Source: Agarilytica sp045430285
GTDB lineage: Bacteria; Pseudomonadota; Gammaproteobacteria; Pseudomonadales; Cellvibrionaceae
Assembly: GCA_045430285.1 (NCBI GenBank)
Contig: JAILXV010000004.1
Coordinates: forward strand, 1-64,000
Direction of reading: 5' to 3'
DNA: 64,000 nucleotides
The translations under genes were made by a program, and so were the position numbers. Below, piece after piece: positions 32,583-41,502 of this stretch. The notes under the pieces are model-generated. The model was not told the DNA's origin. It worked only from the letters and a program-made list of their open reading frames with translations, and made no database searches. Positions within the stretch are counted from its first letter, which is position 1. Every line of letters begins with the position of its first letter.

Positions 32583-33242
32583 GTGACGGTAAAGTACGTC
32601 GAAAAATCAAAGTTACCAACTCCCATGGGCATGTTTGAGATCCATGGTTTTGTTGATGAAGATAACGATAAAGAACATATCATTTTATCCATGGGTAACT
32701 TGTCCACGGACGAACCAGTGCTGGTGCGCATTCATTCTGAATGTTTGACGGGCGATGCTTTGTTCAGTATGCGGTGCGATTGCGGTGCGCAGTTACAGGC
32801 GGCAATGCATAAAATTGCGATAGAAGGTCGCGGCGCTATTTTTTATCTCCGGCAAGAAGGGCGGGGCATTGGCCTAATTAATAAAATTAGGGCCTACCAA
32901 TTACAGGATTGTGGCGCGGATACTGTCGAGGCCAATGAGCAATTGGGTTTTGGTGCAGACATGCGCGACTATTCGATGCTTAAACCGATGTTTGAAAAAG
33001 TCGGTATTTCGTGTGTAAAACTGATGACCAATAATCCACGCAAAATAAAAGCCTTGGAAGATATTGGTATCGAGATTACGGAGCGTTTGCCTCATGAAAC
33101 GGGTCGAAATCCTCATAATGCGGATTATCTGGAAACCAAAAAAGGCAAGCTCGGTCATCTTTTTCAGGGTGAAGACGCTAAAGAAGAGGCCGATGTTAAC
33201 GAGAACGTAGCAGAGCCTGTCGATACTAACTCCAAAAAATAA
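32583..33242 (+). CDS. ribA: GTP cyclohydrolase II
   Basis: The 219-residue enzyme opens GTP in the first committed step of riboflavin synthesis. The zinc ligands Cys54, Cys65 and Cys67 lie in HSECLTGDALFSMRCDCG, and REGRGIGLINKIRAYQLQD and NPRKIKALEDIGI are standard. It ends with an acidic tail of about 25 residues beyond the usual E. coli length. The GTG start lies 16 bases after the protease gene. It complements the zinc-less cyclohydrolase-like domain of the ribB product at 28064. Confidence 0.96.
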   Translation: MTVKYVEKSKLPTPMGMFEIHGFVDEDNDKEHIILSMGNLSTDEPVLVRIHSECLTGDALFSMRCDCGAQLQAAMHKIAIEGRGAIFYLRQEGRGIGLINKIRAYQLQDCGADTVEANEQLGFGADMRDYSMLKPMFEKVGISCVKLMTNNPRKIKALEDIGIEITERLPHETGRNPHNADYLETKKGKLGHLFQGEDAKEEADVNENVAEPVDTNSKK

Positions 33243-33264
33243 TCATAAGTCCTCCTTTAGAACG

Positions 33265-34515
33265 ATGAAAATAGCTGCGGTTCTGAATGTTTTAATTTTT
33301 GGCTTCGTTCTAGGGTGGATCGCTAATGGCCACTGGAGTTCGGATGCAAGAGAAGTGGCACTTGCTCAAGCGGCTGTTACATTGCGCGCAGAACAAAATA
33401 TACAAGACAGCAGCGCTTCTTCAGAAAGCACCCTAGATAATACTGATACGTCTTCGCTCGAAAAAGCGCCTACCAAAATTGACGAAGCTCTACATAAATC
33501 GCCAGCAACGCTTCAGCAACGATTTTTTAGTTTGTTGGATGAGGGACGTTACTCTGACGCGATGGACGTATATCACCATGTTCACTCGTTAAGTACTAAG
33601 GCGAGTTCTGTTTTAAGGCAAGAGTTGCTTGTGTATATGTCGGCCTTGATATCGTCAGATAATAGTGAAGACTTTATTGCATTGAGCGATGCCTACCTTT
33701 CATTTAAATATGATGATGTGGATGTACTGCTGTTATTGGCTGAATTTGATGCTCAGTCTGATTATTTTTTAGATGCTATTAATACCTATCAATACGCAAA
33801 CGAATACGCCTACTCTCAAGCGGCTAAACAAAGCGTTCACGGGAAGTTCTCAGAATTTTTAAAACGTGCGGATGATAGCCTTTCAGCAAAATATGATTGG
33901 TATTTTTTAAGTCAACTCTATTCTCAGGCTGACTCAGTGGAATTGCTCTCCTCCGCGCAACGTTTACGGATGGCTGAAGTGTATGTCGAAAATGATGAGC
34001 GTTATTCGGCTCGACAAACCCTGTCACAGCTTATCGCGGCGGGTGAATATACTGTCGAGGCAAAGAATTTATTGGCAAAGATTAGCGGGCAAATTGAACC
34101 GAGTAAGGGGTTAGCGACAGAAGAGTATGAAAGTGCGGTGGCCCTGGAAAAACACGGCAATCAATATTTGGTACAGCTGACCTTGGACGATCAAACGAAT
34201 GTGCGCCTCTTGATAGATACAGGGGCGTCCGTAACCACCTTGTCACGGAGTGCTTTTGCGAGGGTCTCGTCTCAAATCAATGCGCAGGCATTGGGTTCCC
34301 GTATGTTCAGCACGGCAAACGGTATTACCAAAGGTTCGATTGTGGGGCTAGATAGCGTCTCGTTGGGTGAATTTCGCTTCTCAGATACAAAGCTTGCGGT
34401 ACTGGATTTTGAAATGACAAACGATATCGACGGGCTTTTGGGTATGAATGTACTGGGCCGCTTCAAGTTTCAAATTGAGCCGACCGTGCCTCAACTGCTG
34501 TTACAGCGACGTTAG
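33265..34515 (+). CDS. Membrane-anchored retropepsin-like protease with helical repeat region
   Basis: The 416-residue protein has an N-terminal anchor (about 5-22), a Ser/Thr/Asp-rich linker, an all-helical region from about 80 to 275 with TPR-like spacing (YSDAMDVYHHVHSL, FLDAINTYQYANEYAYSQAA), and a C-terminal single-lobe aspartic protease domain with RLLIDTGASVTTLS (about 312-325) and DGLLGMNVLGRFKF. It should face the periplasm. It follows ribA by 22 bases and is the second such protease in the cluster. Target unknown. Confidence 0.85.
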   Translation: MKIAAVLNVLIFGFVLGWIANGHWSSDAREVALAQAAVTLRAEQNIQDSSASSESTLDNTDTSSLEKAPTKIDEALHKSPATLQQRFFSLLDEGRYSDAMDVYHHVHSLSTKASSVLRQELLVYMSALISSDNSEDFIALSDAYLSFKYDDVDVLLLLAEFDAQSDYFLDAINTYQYANEYAYSQAAKQSVHGKFSEFLKRADDSLSAKYDWYFLSQLYSQADSVELLSSAQRLRMAEVYVENDERYSARQTLSQLIAAGEYTVEAKNLLAKISGQIEPSKGLATEEYESAVALEKHGNQYLVQLTLDDQTNVRLLIDTGASVTTLSRSAFARVSSQINAQALGSRMFSTANGITKGSIVGLDSVSLGEFRFSDTKLAVLDFEMTNDIDGLLGMNVLGRFKFQIEPTVPQLLLQRR

Positions 34516-34613
34516 CGATTGCTCAGAGTCGCTTGCGGGCTGTTGGATAGATATCACCTTGTAATGGTTAGCGAAGACGCGCGAATGAAGGATGAGTGGT
34601 ATTAAACATAATG

Positions 34614-34643
34614 AGGGGTGTGGTCACGATACCCCACTTTTTT
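34614..34643 (+). terminator. Possible terminator after the second protease gene
   Basis: GGGGT and ACCCC arms around a 11-base loop, followed by ACTTTTTT. The stem is short, so this is tentative. Confidence 0.5.
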
Positions 34644-34739
34644 GTATCATATATTATTCGCAGCGAGCGAAATAACACTTAACATAAACGCTGTTGAGCA
34701 CCATATAGAGACGCGTAAAAGCACAGGCAGAGAGTAATA

Positions 34740-35456
34740 ATGGGCAGAGCATATCAGAACCGTAAGGAATCCATGGCGAAAACCTCGGACCAAAACTCCA
34801 GGGTGTACAGCAAATACAGTCGCGAGATCTATACTTGTGCGAAATCGGGTGGCCCAGACCCAGATGGCAATCTGTCTTTACGTTCATTATTGGATCGCGC
34901 AAAAAAAGACCAAGTTCCTGCTCACGTTATCCAAAAAGCCTTAGAAAAGGCGAGTGGCGCTGGCGGTGAAGACTTTGCCACCGCGCGCTATGAGGGCTTT
35001 GGGCCTGGTAACTGTATGGTGATTGTGGATTGTCTCACGGATAATCCCAATCGTACCTTTGGCGATATTCGGACCTGTTTTAACAAAACTAAAAGTAAGC
35101 TGGGTAGCCAGGGCACGGTCATGCATATGTTTGACCACAGTGCGATTTTTGTCTTTTCGGGAGAAGATGAAGAGGCGGTGTTAGAAGAGCTAATGATGGC
35201 CGATGTCGACGTAACGGATATCGAAAGTGCTGATGGAAAAATTACAGTCTTCGCCCCTCACACAGAATATGGAAAGGCCCGAACTGCTTTGCAGGGAATG
35301 CTAGAGGGCGCCGAATTCGATGTGGATGAGATTCAGTTTGTTCCGCAGAATACCTCCCCAATCTCAGGTGATGATATCCCGATGTTTGAAAAACTCGTGG
35401 ACATGTTAACTGACTTGGAGGATGTTCAAAACGTTTTCCATAGTGCGGAATACTGA
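34740..35456 (+). CDS. YebC/PmpR family protein (YeeN-like)
   Basis: The 238-residue protein has the three-domain YebC fold: SRVYSKYSREIYTCAKSGGPDPDGNLSLRSLLDRAKKDQVPAHVIQKALEKA, RYEGFGPGNCMVIVDCLTDNPNRTFGDIRTCFNK and a C-terminal FEKLVDMLTDLEDVQNVFHS. The start MGRAYQNRKESMAKTS rather than MAGHSKWANI, and the length, point to the YeeN-like branch. Family members act as DNA-binding regulators and, in recent work, as helpers of translation at proline stretches; which applies here is unknown. A strong terminator follows. Confidence 0.92.
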   Translation: MGRAYQNRKESMAKTSDQNSRVYSKYSREIYTCAKSGGPDPDGNLSLRSLLDRAKKDQVPAHVIQKALEKASGAGGEDFATARYEGFGPGNCMVIVDCLTDNPNRTFGDIRTCFNKTKSKLGSQGTVMHMFDHSAIFVFSGEDEEAVLEELMMADVDVTDIESADGKITVFAPHTEYGKARTALQGMLEGAEFDVDEIQFVPQNTSPISGDDIPMFEKLVDMLTDLEDVQNVFHSAEY

Positions 35457-35506
35457 TTTATTTGAAGGCTCGTCTTCAGTGTTAGTGTGAAACATACTGT
35501 GTGAAT

Positions 35507-35541
35507 AAAAAGGGGAGGTTCGTTGGAACCTCCCCTTTTTA
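35507..35541. terminator. Bidirectional terminator between the YebC-like gene and degV
   Basis: A perfect 15-base stem (35507-35521 with 35526-35540) with a GTTG loop, starting in A5 and ending in T5. Confidence 0.95.
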
Positions 35542-35574
35542 TTGAGTGAAAGTTAAGTTTTTCCCTGCGCTTTT

Positions 35575-36522
35575 TTATGCTGCTTTAGCTTTTCCCATCC
35601 ATTCATGGGGCTCACAGGCAAAGGCCAGTGAGATTGATCCCACACTCGTGTAAATGCCTCCGGCAAGACTCATAACTGATGGTATAATTTGAATCTTGTG
35701 TGCGTCAGCTGTTGCTTTTAATTCATTATAGCCAGGCAAACTTTTAAGTTCGTGCAATGAGCCTGCGTAGTTAACTGAAAGCAATGGGCAGAGTAAACCT
35801 TTCTCAATTTGTTTTTGCGCATGATTGAATAATTGTTTCGCCGCCTTTTCAAACCCAAACGATTTCGCCGCGAGGTAGGATGAGTCATTCACATTGCAAA
35901 GAATGGGATGAATGCCGAGGGTGTTTGCGATAAATACTTGCGCCCAACCAACGGCTTTTTCATTTCTTTTTTGTGAGCGCTCTAAAGCGAGTAAGGGCTC
36001 TCGCGGTAAAATAAAGGTATGAATATTCTCGGATAAATTATCCATTTCTCTGCGCACCCCTGCCGGATCTTGGCCCTTTAGCATTCGACGGATCGTTTCG
36101 GCGACCATTAACCCTTGGCCTGCAAAGACCGTGCGACAATCCATTACTCGAATCGCAACATCTTTGTGTTTGTCGCCGAGCTTACGGCGTACGGAGGATG
36201 CCGCAACGTTCGCATTGTTATAAGTTTCTCCCTGTGTCCGATTAACGGTTTGTACCACGATCATCTTTTTGCCCGAGTTTAATGCACGTGTAATGGCATT
36301 TTCGAAATCTTCTGGTGTCGGGGGGGAGGTGGATACACTATGTTTTTTTGAAAGCTGGCCAGAGTTGAACATAGCGAGTGTTTTAGATTCGTTACATGGA
36401 TCTCTAAGTGAGCCGCCATCGATAGATATCTCCAGCGGGACTTGATTAATTTGGTACTTTTTCAAAACACTTGTGGGCAAGCTGCACGAAGAATCGGTGA
36501 TAACTGCTATGTTCGATGCCAT
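35575..36522 (-). CDS. DegV family fatty-acid-binding protein
   Basis: The 315-residue protein begins NIAVITDSSCSLPTSVLKKYQINQVPLEI, the DegV start, and has SVSTSPPTPEDF, the site of the Thr-Ser-x-P lipid-headgroup motif, and a C-terminal EDD domain. DegV/FakB proteins bind a fatty acid and, in Gram-positives, hand it to a FakA kinase. No FakA is in the window, so its role here is open. A perfect palindrome TTGGCGCCAA lies about 55 bases upstream of the start and could be an operator. Confidence 0.9.
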   Translation of the reverse strand: MASNIAVITDSSCSLPTSVLKKYQINQVPLEISIDGGSLRDPCNESKTLAMFNSGQLSKKHSVSTSPPTPEDFENAITRALNSGKKMIVVQTVNRTQGETYNNANVAASSVRRKLGDKHKDVAIRVMDCRTVFAGQGLMVAETIRRMLKGQDPAGVRREMDNLSENIHTFILPREPLLALERSQKRNEKAVGWAQVFIANTLGIHPILCNVNDSSYLAAKSFGFEKAAKQLFNHAQKQIEKGLLCPLLSVNYAGSLHELKSLPGYNELKATADAHKIQIIPSVMSLAGGIYTSVGSISLAFACEPHEWMGKAKAA

Positions 36523-36962
36523 GAACTTTCCTTACTAATCGGGTGGTTACAATAATTTAGCGCCAAAATAACTTGTTTGGCGCCAATATCTCTTTTTGTA
36601 AAAGCTGAGAAAAACTGACTTGGGAGAATCTTAGGAGATTGGAAGGGCTTAAGCTAGGGTATTTTTACCATATTTCGTGTAGGAAAATGTCGGTGCTTGT
36701 GTCAAAAAGAGTTTTTGTGCACATGCGAAAAAATGCGAGATTTTACATGGCGTGTGTCGTCAAGAATCAAAAGGAAATTACGACGTAAATATTTTACAGA
36801 CATGCTTGCGCAACTATGGTCGGCCTAATATATTAGAGTATACGCTTACTGTTGAACGTTTTATTTGAAAAGGAAAATTCGTCGAATTTAGTTTTGGCGA
36901 AAGTAAATACATGGTTTTTGCGGGCGCGCAAAACTGAGCTGTTAATACGGGGTACGTGCATT
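36523..36962. other. Long upstream region of degV, no confident gene
   Basis: About 440 bases holding the divergent regulatory region. TTGGCGCCAA at 36577-36586 is a perfect ten-base palindrome, and a half-like copy GCGCCAAAA is at 36561-36569. No other gene is evident. Confidence 0.5.
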
Positions 36963-37133
36963 ATGATAGAGAAAAAAGCTATGAAGTCTCAATTAAAGGA
37001 AGTTGCTTCCTCATCGTTTCATACACCTATTTTTCATACCTTATCGATTGCGGTCGCTGTACTTTTTTTATTGACGTTATTTGTGGTAACTACTCGTTCA
37101 GGGATGCTGCCGTTTTTGTGGGTTGTCGGTTAA
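36963..37133 (+). CDS. Possible small membrane protein
   Basis: A 56-residue frame with a basic N-terminus and one hydrophobic segment (HTLSIAVAVLFLLTLFVVT, about residues 25-43). GGGG lies nine bases before the ATG. The frame is open further upstream to 36852. It might be real, but nothing else supports it. Confidence 0.35.
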   Translation: MIEKKAMKSQLKEVASSSFHTPIFHTLSIAVAVLFLLTLFVVTTRSGMLPFLWVVG

Positions 37134-37309
37134 GTCGTAATAATCCGTGGATAGTGGCGGCCCATCAGTTTTTTTGACCTGCATTCTTTTCTGTTTTTAA
37201 CTCATCGTTAATTCTTCCATTACTGTGTATAAGCGCAGTTGCAATTTTATGCGCAACTCGTCATCATCATGGGGTTTACACGACAAATCGCGTATTACTG
37301 GGAGTAGCT

Positions 37310-37747
37310 ATGGGCGACGAAGCATTATTGCCGACTCTGACCGAGGTGCATCAGGGCGAAGTTGATTTAAGAGCGGTACTATATCGGCATCTTGAGCGCT
37401 CAGAAGTTCCTGAACTCTACGGAGTGGCAAATAGGGTTGTTGAGTCACTTAACAATCGTGTCGGGCATTCACCATTTGATATTCAGGATGTGGCGGATGA
37501 ACTGCATTATTCCAAGCGGACGCTCCAACGTCGTTTGCGGGAGCAAGGATATTGCTTTAGCGACCTGCGAGATATAGTCCGTCGATATCATGCGATTAGA
37601 GAGATATTGGCAGGGCGTCATCGTGTTGATGATATATGCATTGCCCTCGATTTCGCAGATCGATCAAGTTTGACCTTAGCTTTCAAGCGTTGGACGGGTA
37701 TTTCTCCACGGGCTTTTGGTCGTTTATATCGGGATTATTTGGATTAA
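37310..37747 (+). CDS. AraC-family DNA-binding protein, HTH domain only
   Basis: The 145-residue protein has a short N-terminal part of about 50 residues and a complete AraC/XylS two-HTH domain: FDIQDVADELHYSKRTLQRRLREQGYCFSDLRD, then VDDICIALDFADRSSLTLAFKRWTGISPRAFGRLYR. A ligand-binding domain of normal size is missing, so it may respond to level or to another protein. The region matches the C-terminal part of OruR/ArgR-like regulators. It sits 53 bases before a polysaccharide deacetylase gene on the same strand. Confidence 0.85.
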   Translation: MGDEALLPTLTEVHQGEVDLRAVLYRHLERSEVPELYGVANRVVESLNNRVGHSPFDIQDVADELHYSKRTLQRRLREQGYCFSDLRDIVRRYHAIREILAGRHRVDDICIALDFADRSSLTLAFKRWTGISPRAFGRLYRDYLD

Positions 37748-37800
37748 CGTTTAAGGCTCTAGCGTCTATCGCATAACGTTATTGATTGTCTGGATTTACT

Positions 37801-38874
37801 ATGCGTCCCTCGTTGTTTGTTGCCTTCCTGCTGTTTTCCTCTTTATTTTTTGGTGCTGCTGCACACGCAGTCGTCGTGCTTCAGTATCATCATATTTCTA
37901 ATTCCACTCCCCGAGCGACTTCTATATCACCCGAATTATTCGCTGAGCACATGGATTTAATTGCGTCTGAAGGGTTCCAGGTCGTGAGTGTCGTACAGCT
38001 TAAAAAATGGTTGCTTAAGGGCGAAAGTTTACCCGACAAAACCGTGGTTATTACCTTTGATGATGGCTATCGTTCTGTCTATACGGCAGCCTTTCCGCTG
38101 TTAGAAAAAAGGGGATGGCCATTTACGGTATTTATAAATACTCAAGCTCATGATGAGAAAAACCCGCAGTTTATGAGTTGGGGTGAGCTAAAGTTACTCA
38201 CCAAGTCTGGAGGGACTATTGGCAATCATACCGATAGCCACCCACATCTCATTCGACAGCGTAAACAAGAGTCACACAAACAATGGTTGCAGCGCCGAGA
38301 GCGTGAAATACATTTTGCGGAAGCGCGTATCGAGCAAGAAACAGGACAAAAGCATAAGGTGTTTGCTTATCCCTTTGGGGAGTATGACGAAGGGCTGACT
38401 GCATTGCTAAAACGTAACGGTTACATAGCCTTTGGGCAGCAATCGGGACCTGTGGCTCGCGAGAGCGATTTTCAAGCTTTACCGCGTTTCCCCTTTGGTG
38501 GTGATTATGGCCAAAGAGATGACTTTTTAGCAAAACTGAGGAGTTTGCCATTTCCTATGGCGCGCATAAGCGTCACAACGGAAAGTGGTGCGGTGTTGTA
38601 TGGACCGGAATTGCCAGGGAGCGCGAGTCGGCCGGTTTTACGCGTGGCGTCGCCTATGGTGAACTATTTGAATGGTCTCAATTGCTATGCCAGCGGTCAG
38701 GGTAAGATAGCGAGTGATATTAAAGGAGGTGTTCTTGTGGCTCAAGCTGTTCGACCACTGCCTTCTGGACGAAGTCGATATAACTGTACCGCACAAGCTG
38801 GCGGCGGCCGATTCTATTGGTTGTCGCAATTATTTATTCGTCGCCTTCCCAGCGGAGATTGGGTGAGCGAATAA
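37801..38874 (+). CDS. Exported polysaccharide deacetylase family protein
   Basis: The 357-residue precursor has a signal peptide (cut after AHA near residue 23). The NodB-type domain runs from about 25 to 240 with VLQYHHIS, the metal aspartates in VVITFDDGYRSV, the metal histidines in IGNHTDSHPHL and AYPFGEY, all catalytic residues present. About 110 residues follow with no recognised domain (VTTESGAVLYGPELPGSA onward), likely a beta-rich accessory region. It would remove acetyl groups from an extracellular or wall polysaccharide. ATG at 37801 gives the proper signal peptide; an upstream TTG at 37786 is unlikely. Confidence 0.88.
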   Translation: MRPSLFVAFLLFSSLFFGAAAHAVVVLQYHHISNSTPRATSISPELFAEHMDLIASEGFQVVSVVQLKKWLLKGESLPDKTVVITFDDGYRSVYTAAFPLLEKRGWPFTVFINTQAHDEKNPQFMSWGELKLLTKSGGTIGNHTDSHPHLIRQRKQESHKQWLQRREREIHFAEARIEQETGQKHKVFAYPFGEYDEGLTALLKRNGYIAFGQQSGPVARESDFQALPRFPFGGDYGQRDDFLAKLRSLPFPMARISVTTESGAVLYGPELPGSASRPVLRVASPMVNYLNGLNCYASGQGKIASDIKGGVLVAQAVRPLPSGRSRYNCTAQAGGGRFYWLSQLFIRRLPSGDWVSE

Positions 38875-38945
38875 GATCGTAATCAATGCCCAAACCGGAT
38901 CGAGAGCGATCTGCAAACCGGCAGGCGGCATCACGCTGCGATGTT

Positions 38946-39941
38946 TTAATTTTGCTGTAGTTGCGCGGCGGCGTATTTTGCAAAATAGGTAAGAATACCG
39001 TCAGCACCGGCACGTTTAGCGCACAACAAGGATTCCATTATGACCGCTTCAGAAAGGGCACCGGCATCAATTGCCGCTTTATGCATGGCGTATTCACCGC
39101 TGACTTGATACACGAAAGTAGGCGCACCAAATTCATCTTTTACCCGCCTTACGATATCAAGATAAGGCATTCCTGGTTTGACCATTACCATGTCGGCCCC
39201 TTCTTGTAGGTCTAATGCGATTTCGTGCAGGGCCTCGTCGCTATTTGCAGGATCCATTTGGTAGGTGTTTTTATTGCTTTTGCCTAAGTTGGAAGCCGAA
39301 CCCACCGCATCTCGAAATGGGCCGTAATAAGAGGATGCGTATTTTGCTGAATATGCCATGATCTGAGTGTTGATATACCCCGCATCATCCAGCTCTTCAC
39401 GTATTGCGCCCACGCGACCATCCATCATATCGGAAGGGGCAATAACATCAGCGCCTGCAGCGGCACATACCTTTGCTTGGATGCGCAGCATATCCACCGT
39501 TTCGTCATTCATCACATAGCCGTCATCATTGATGATGCCGTCTTGGCCGTGCGTGGTGTAAGGATCGAGTGCGCCATCGCAGATGATGCCCAGTTCTGGG
39601 AATCGGGATTTTATTGCTCTTACGGCTCGGGGGACCAAGCCGTCTTCGTTACAGGCTTCTTCCCCTTCAAGGGATTTCAATGCGGTATCAATATTGGGAA
39701 ACAACGCGATGGCGGGAATACCGAGTTCGCAAACGCTTTCCAGTTCTTCCAATAGGGTGTCGATACTGAACCGGTATTGTCCAGGCATGGTGGAGATGGC
39801 TTGTTTTTGCTGCGCACCGTCGAGAATAAACATAGGGTAAATCAGATCGTCTGTACTCAACGTATTTTCTCGGACTAAACGACGGGAGAAATCGCTAAAG
39901 CGGTTGCGTCTCAATCGGGTTGCAGGAAACATGCGCGACAT
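38946..39941 (-). CDS. hemB: Porphobilinogen synthase
   Basis: The 331-residue enzyme condenses two 5-aminolevulinate molecules to porphobilinogen in heme synthesis. The Schiff-base lysine lies in VMVKPGMPYLDIV, the other active-site lysine in AYSAKYASSYYGPFRDA, and the metal and allosteric regions (RRNRFSDFSRRLVREN, DGALDPYTTHGQDG) match the Mg-type plant/Pseudomonas form rather than the three-Cys zinc form. Convergent with the deacetylase gene. Confidence 0.97.
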   Translation of the reverse strand: MSRMFPATRLRRNRFSDFSRRLVRENTLSTDDLIYPMFILDGAQQKQAISTMPGQYRFSIDTLLEELESVCELGIPAIALFPNIDTALKSLEGEEACNEDGLVPRAVRAIKSRFPELGIICDGALDPYTTHGQDGIINDDGYVMNDETVDMLRIQAKVCAAAGADVIAPSDMMDGRVGAIREELDDAGYINTQIMAYSAKYASSYYGPFRDAVGSASNLGKSNKNTYQMDPANSDEALHEIALDLQEGADMVMVKPGMPYLDIVRRVKDEFGAPTFVYQVSGEYAMHKAAIDAGALSEAVIMESLLCAKRAGADGILTYFAKYAAAQLQQN

Positions 39942-40286
39942 GGGTGCTCCGAAAAACTGTATTTGGGAATGAAATCTGAGGCAAGAGTTTAATTTGATCT
40001 CAGAGCAGTTGAAAGCACTATTTATGCTTCTATCTGAGCAGCTTAAATAGGGGAGGGTGAGGCGTGAGCCACGTCACTGTGGGTGTCGGGTTGCATACAT
40101 ATGCTCGATACGGTGTGGTTTTCTGTTTTGCGATAGCGATTAGGTGGGGTCATTCTAGAGGATAAGGTTAGGGAGGATAAAGCGCGTATCTCGGGGTTTC
40201 ATAGATCAAAAGGTTTCTGCCAATCCATAATTATTAACTCTATAATTGAGCGATTTTTCATTCTTATTCTTGAGTTATTTGTAAAT
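39942..40286. other. Intergenic region between hemB and the acylphosphatase gene
   Basis: About 345 bases, divergent promoters expected at each end. I see no gene and no clear promoter or operator. Confidence 0.4.
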
Positions 40287-40559
40287 ATGGAAGCAATTTT
40301 AGGTCGTGTTAAAGGGCGCGTGCAAGGGGTTGGGTTTCGATACCATACTCAGGATTGTGCTTTAGCCCTCGGTCTCAAAGGGTATGTCACTAATCTACCG
40401 GATGGTCGTGTGGAATTTTTTATTCAGGGCGATGAGCATGCGTTAAAAAAAGCGCTCAGCCAAATAAAGAAAGGCCCAGAGTATTCGGATGTGGCGGATA
40501 TCTCATGGGAGAAAGTTACAACAGATATGACCTTGTCTGACTTTACTATTCGGATGTAG
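40287..40559 (+). CDS. Acylphosphatase
   Basis: The 90-residue enzyme hydrolyses carboxyl-phosphate bonds such as acetyl phosphate. GRVQGVGFRYHTQDCALALGL contains the phosphate-binding loop and catalytic Arg, and GYVTNLPDGRVEFFIQG the catalytic Asn. Length and fold match the family exactly. ATG at 40287 is the only sensible start. Confidence 0.95.
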   Translation: MEAILGRVKGRVQGVGFRYHTQDCALALGLKGYVTNLPDGRVEFFIQGDEHALKKALSQIKKGPEYSDVADISWEKVTTDMTLSDFTIRM

Positions 40560-40938
40560 CAGGACGGATTTGTTTGGTGCGCTTGGCGCGTACAAGAACG
40601 TTTATAGATATGCAGGCATCTAAGTTCTCACTTTGTGTCGGTATCGGGGCGCTTCTGTCGTAGCTTGGCTATAATTGTAAAATATTTGGCGCCTCTTGAT
40701 GTGTTTTTCAGTGCTGGCCAGTGCTGATTCATTTAAGCACGGTTTTTCCTATTTTACTGCAGCGCGTAGCAATGCGATGTTTTTATATCCGTGTCCTACA
40801 GTGGGCGTCTTTAGTTGTAATGTTAATGCATAAAAGGGCATAAAAAATCTACGTATTCGTAAGTGTGTTTACTTATTGATACATAAAATGCGTCTACCTA
40901 TAGATGCATAAAAAGTTAATCTGCATATGGCTGAGTGA
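40560..40938. other. Upstream region of the yfiR-like gene
   Basis: About 380 bases. Four copies of a box close to GCATAAAA occur at 40828, 40838, 40881 (ACATAAAA) and 40906, all within 90 bases before the yfiR-like start. They could be regulator sites or reflect A/T-rich promoter DNA. No gene seen. Confidence 0.45.
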
Positions 40939-41502
40939 GTGAAGCGTAATAAAATATTATTCCTTAAACAGTGGATATTGATCACAACACTGTTTTGCGG
41001 TTTTTCTGTCGGAGGTCATGCTCTTGCGGGGGAAACGCGCCCAGCAGCGGAAGAAGATCGCCTTCGTGCAGCCATGGTTGTTGGTATTCTTCGTTATACG
41101 AGCTGGAATGAGGATTTTGGCGAAACGCTCAATATTTGTTTGTTGGGAGAAAACGATAGTTTCGAGCACTTAGAAGCACTTCAAGATAGCCGAATTGTAC
41201 CATATAAAGTCATCAATGTTTCACGAGTTGGGGATGAGGCTGATTCGCAGACGAGTGAATGTCAGGTTTTGGTTGCTGGCAATCCAACATCGATGGAAAT
41301 CCGTGACTCGGACTTCTCTCAGCCCTGTTTACTTATTTGTGATAAGTGCGTATCCGACAAAATAGACGCATCGGTTGTGCTGCGTAAAGTTAATAACCGT
41401 ATTCGTTTTGATGTTGACCTTTCCAAAGCAAAAACGAATGGAGTGAAGTTTAGAGCTTCGATGTTAGAACTCGCCGCGACAGTGGAGGGTGCTAATGAAT
41501 AG
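40939..41502 (+). CDS. YfiR-like periplasmic repressor of a diguanylate cyclase
   Basis: The 187-residue precursor has a signal peptide (cut after ALA near residue 30) and a YfiR domain: RLRAAMVVGILRYTSWNEDFGETLNICLLGEND, then CQVLVAG and IRFDVDLSKAKTNGVKFRASMLELA. In Pseudomonas YfiR binds the periplasmic sensor of YfiN and keeps it off; two cysteine pairs (about 112-135, 133-136) could give redox sensing. The gene starts with GTG and overlaps the next gene by eight bases, so both proteins are made together. The third partner, YfiB, is not present here. Confidence 0.85.
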   Translation: MKRNKILFLKQWILITTLFCGFSVGGHALAGETRPAAEEDRLRAAMVVGILRYTSWNEDFGETLNICLLGENDSFEHLEALQDSRIVPYKVINVSRVGDEADSQTSECQVLVAGNPTSMEIRDSDFSQPCLLICDKCVSDKIDASVVLRKVNNRIRFDVDLSKAKTNGVKFRASMLELAATVEGANE

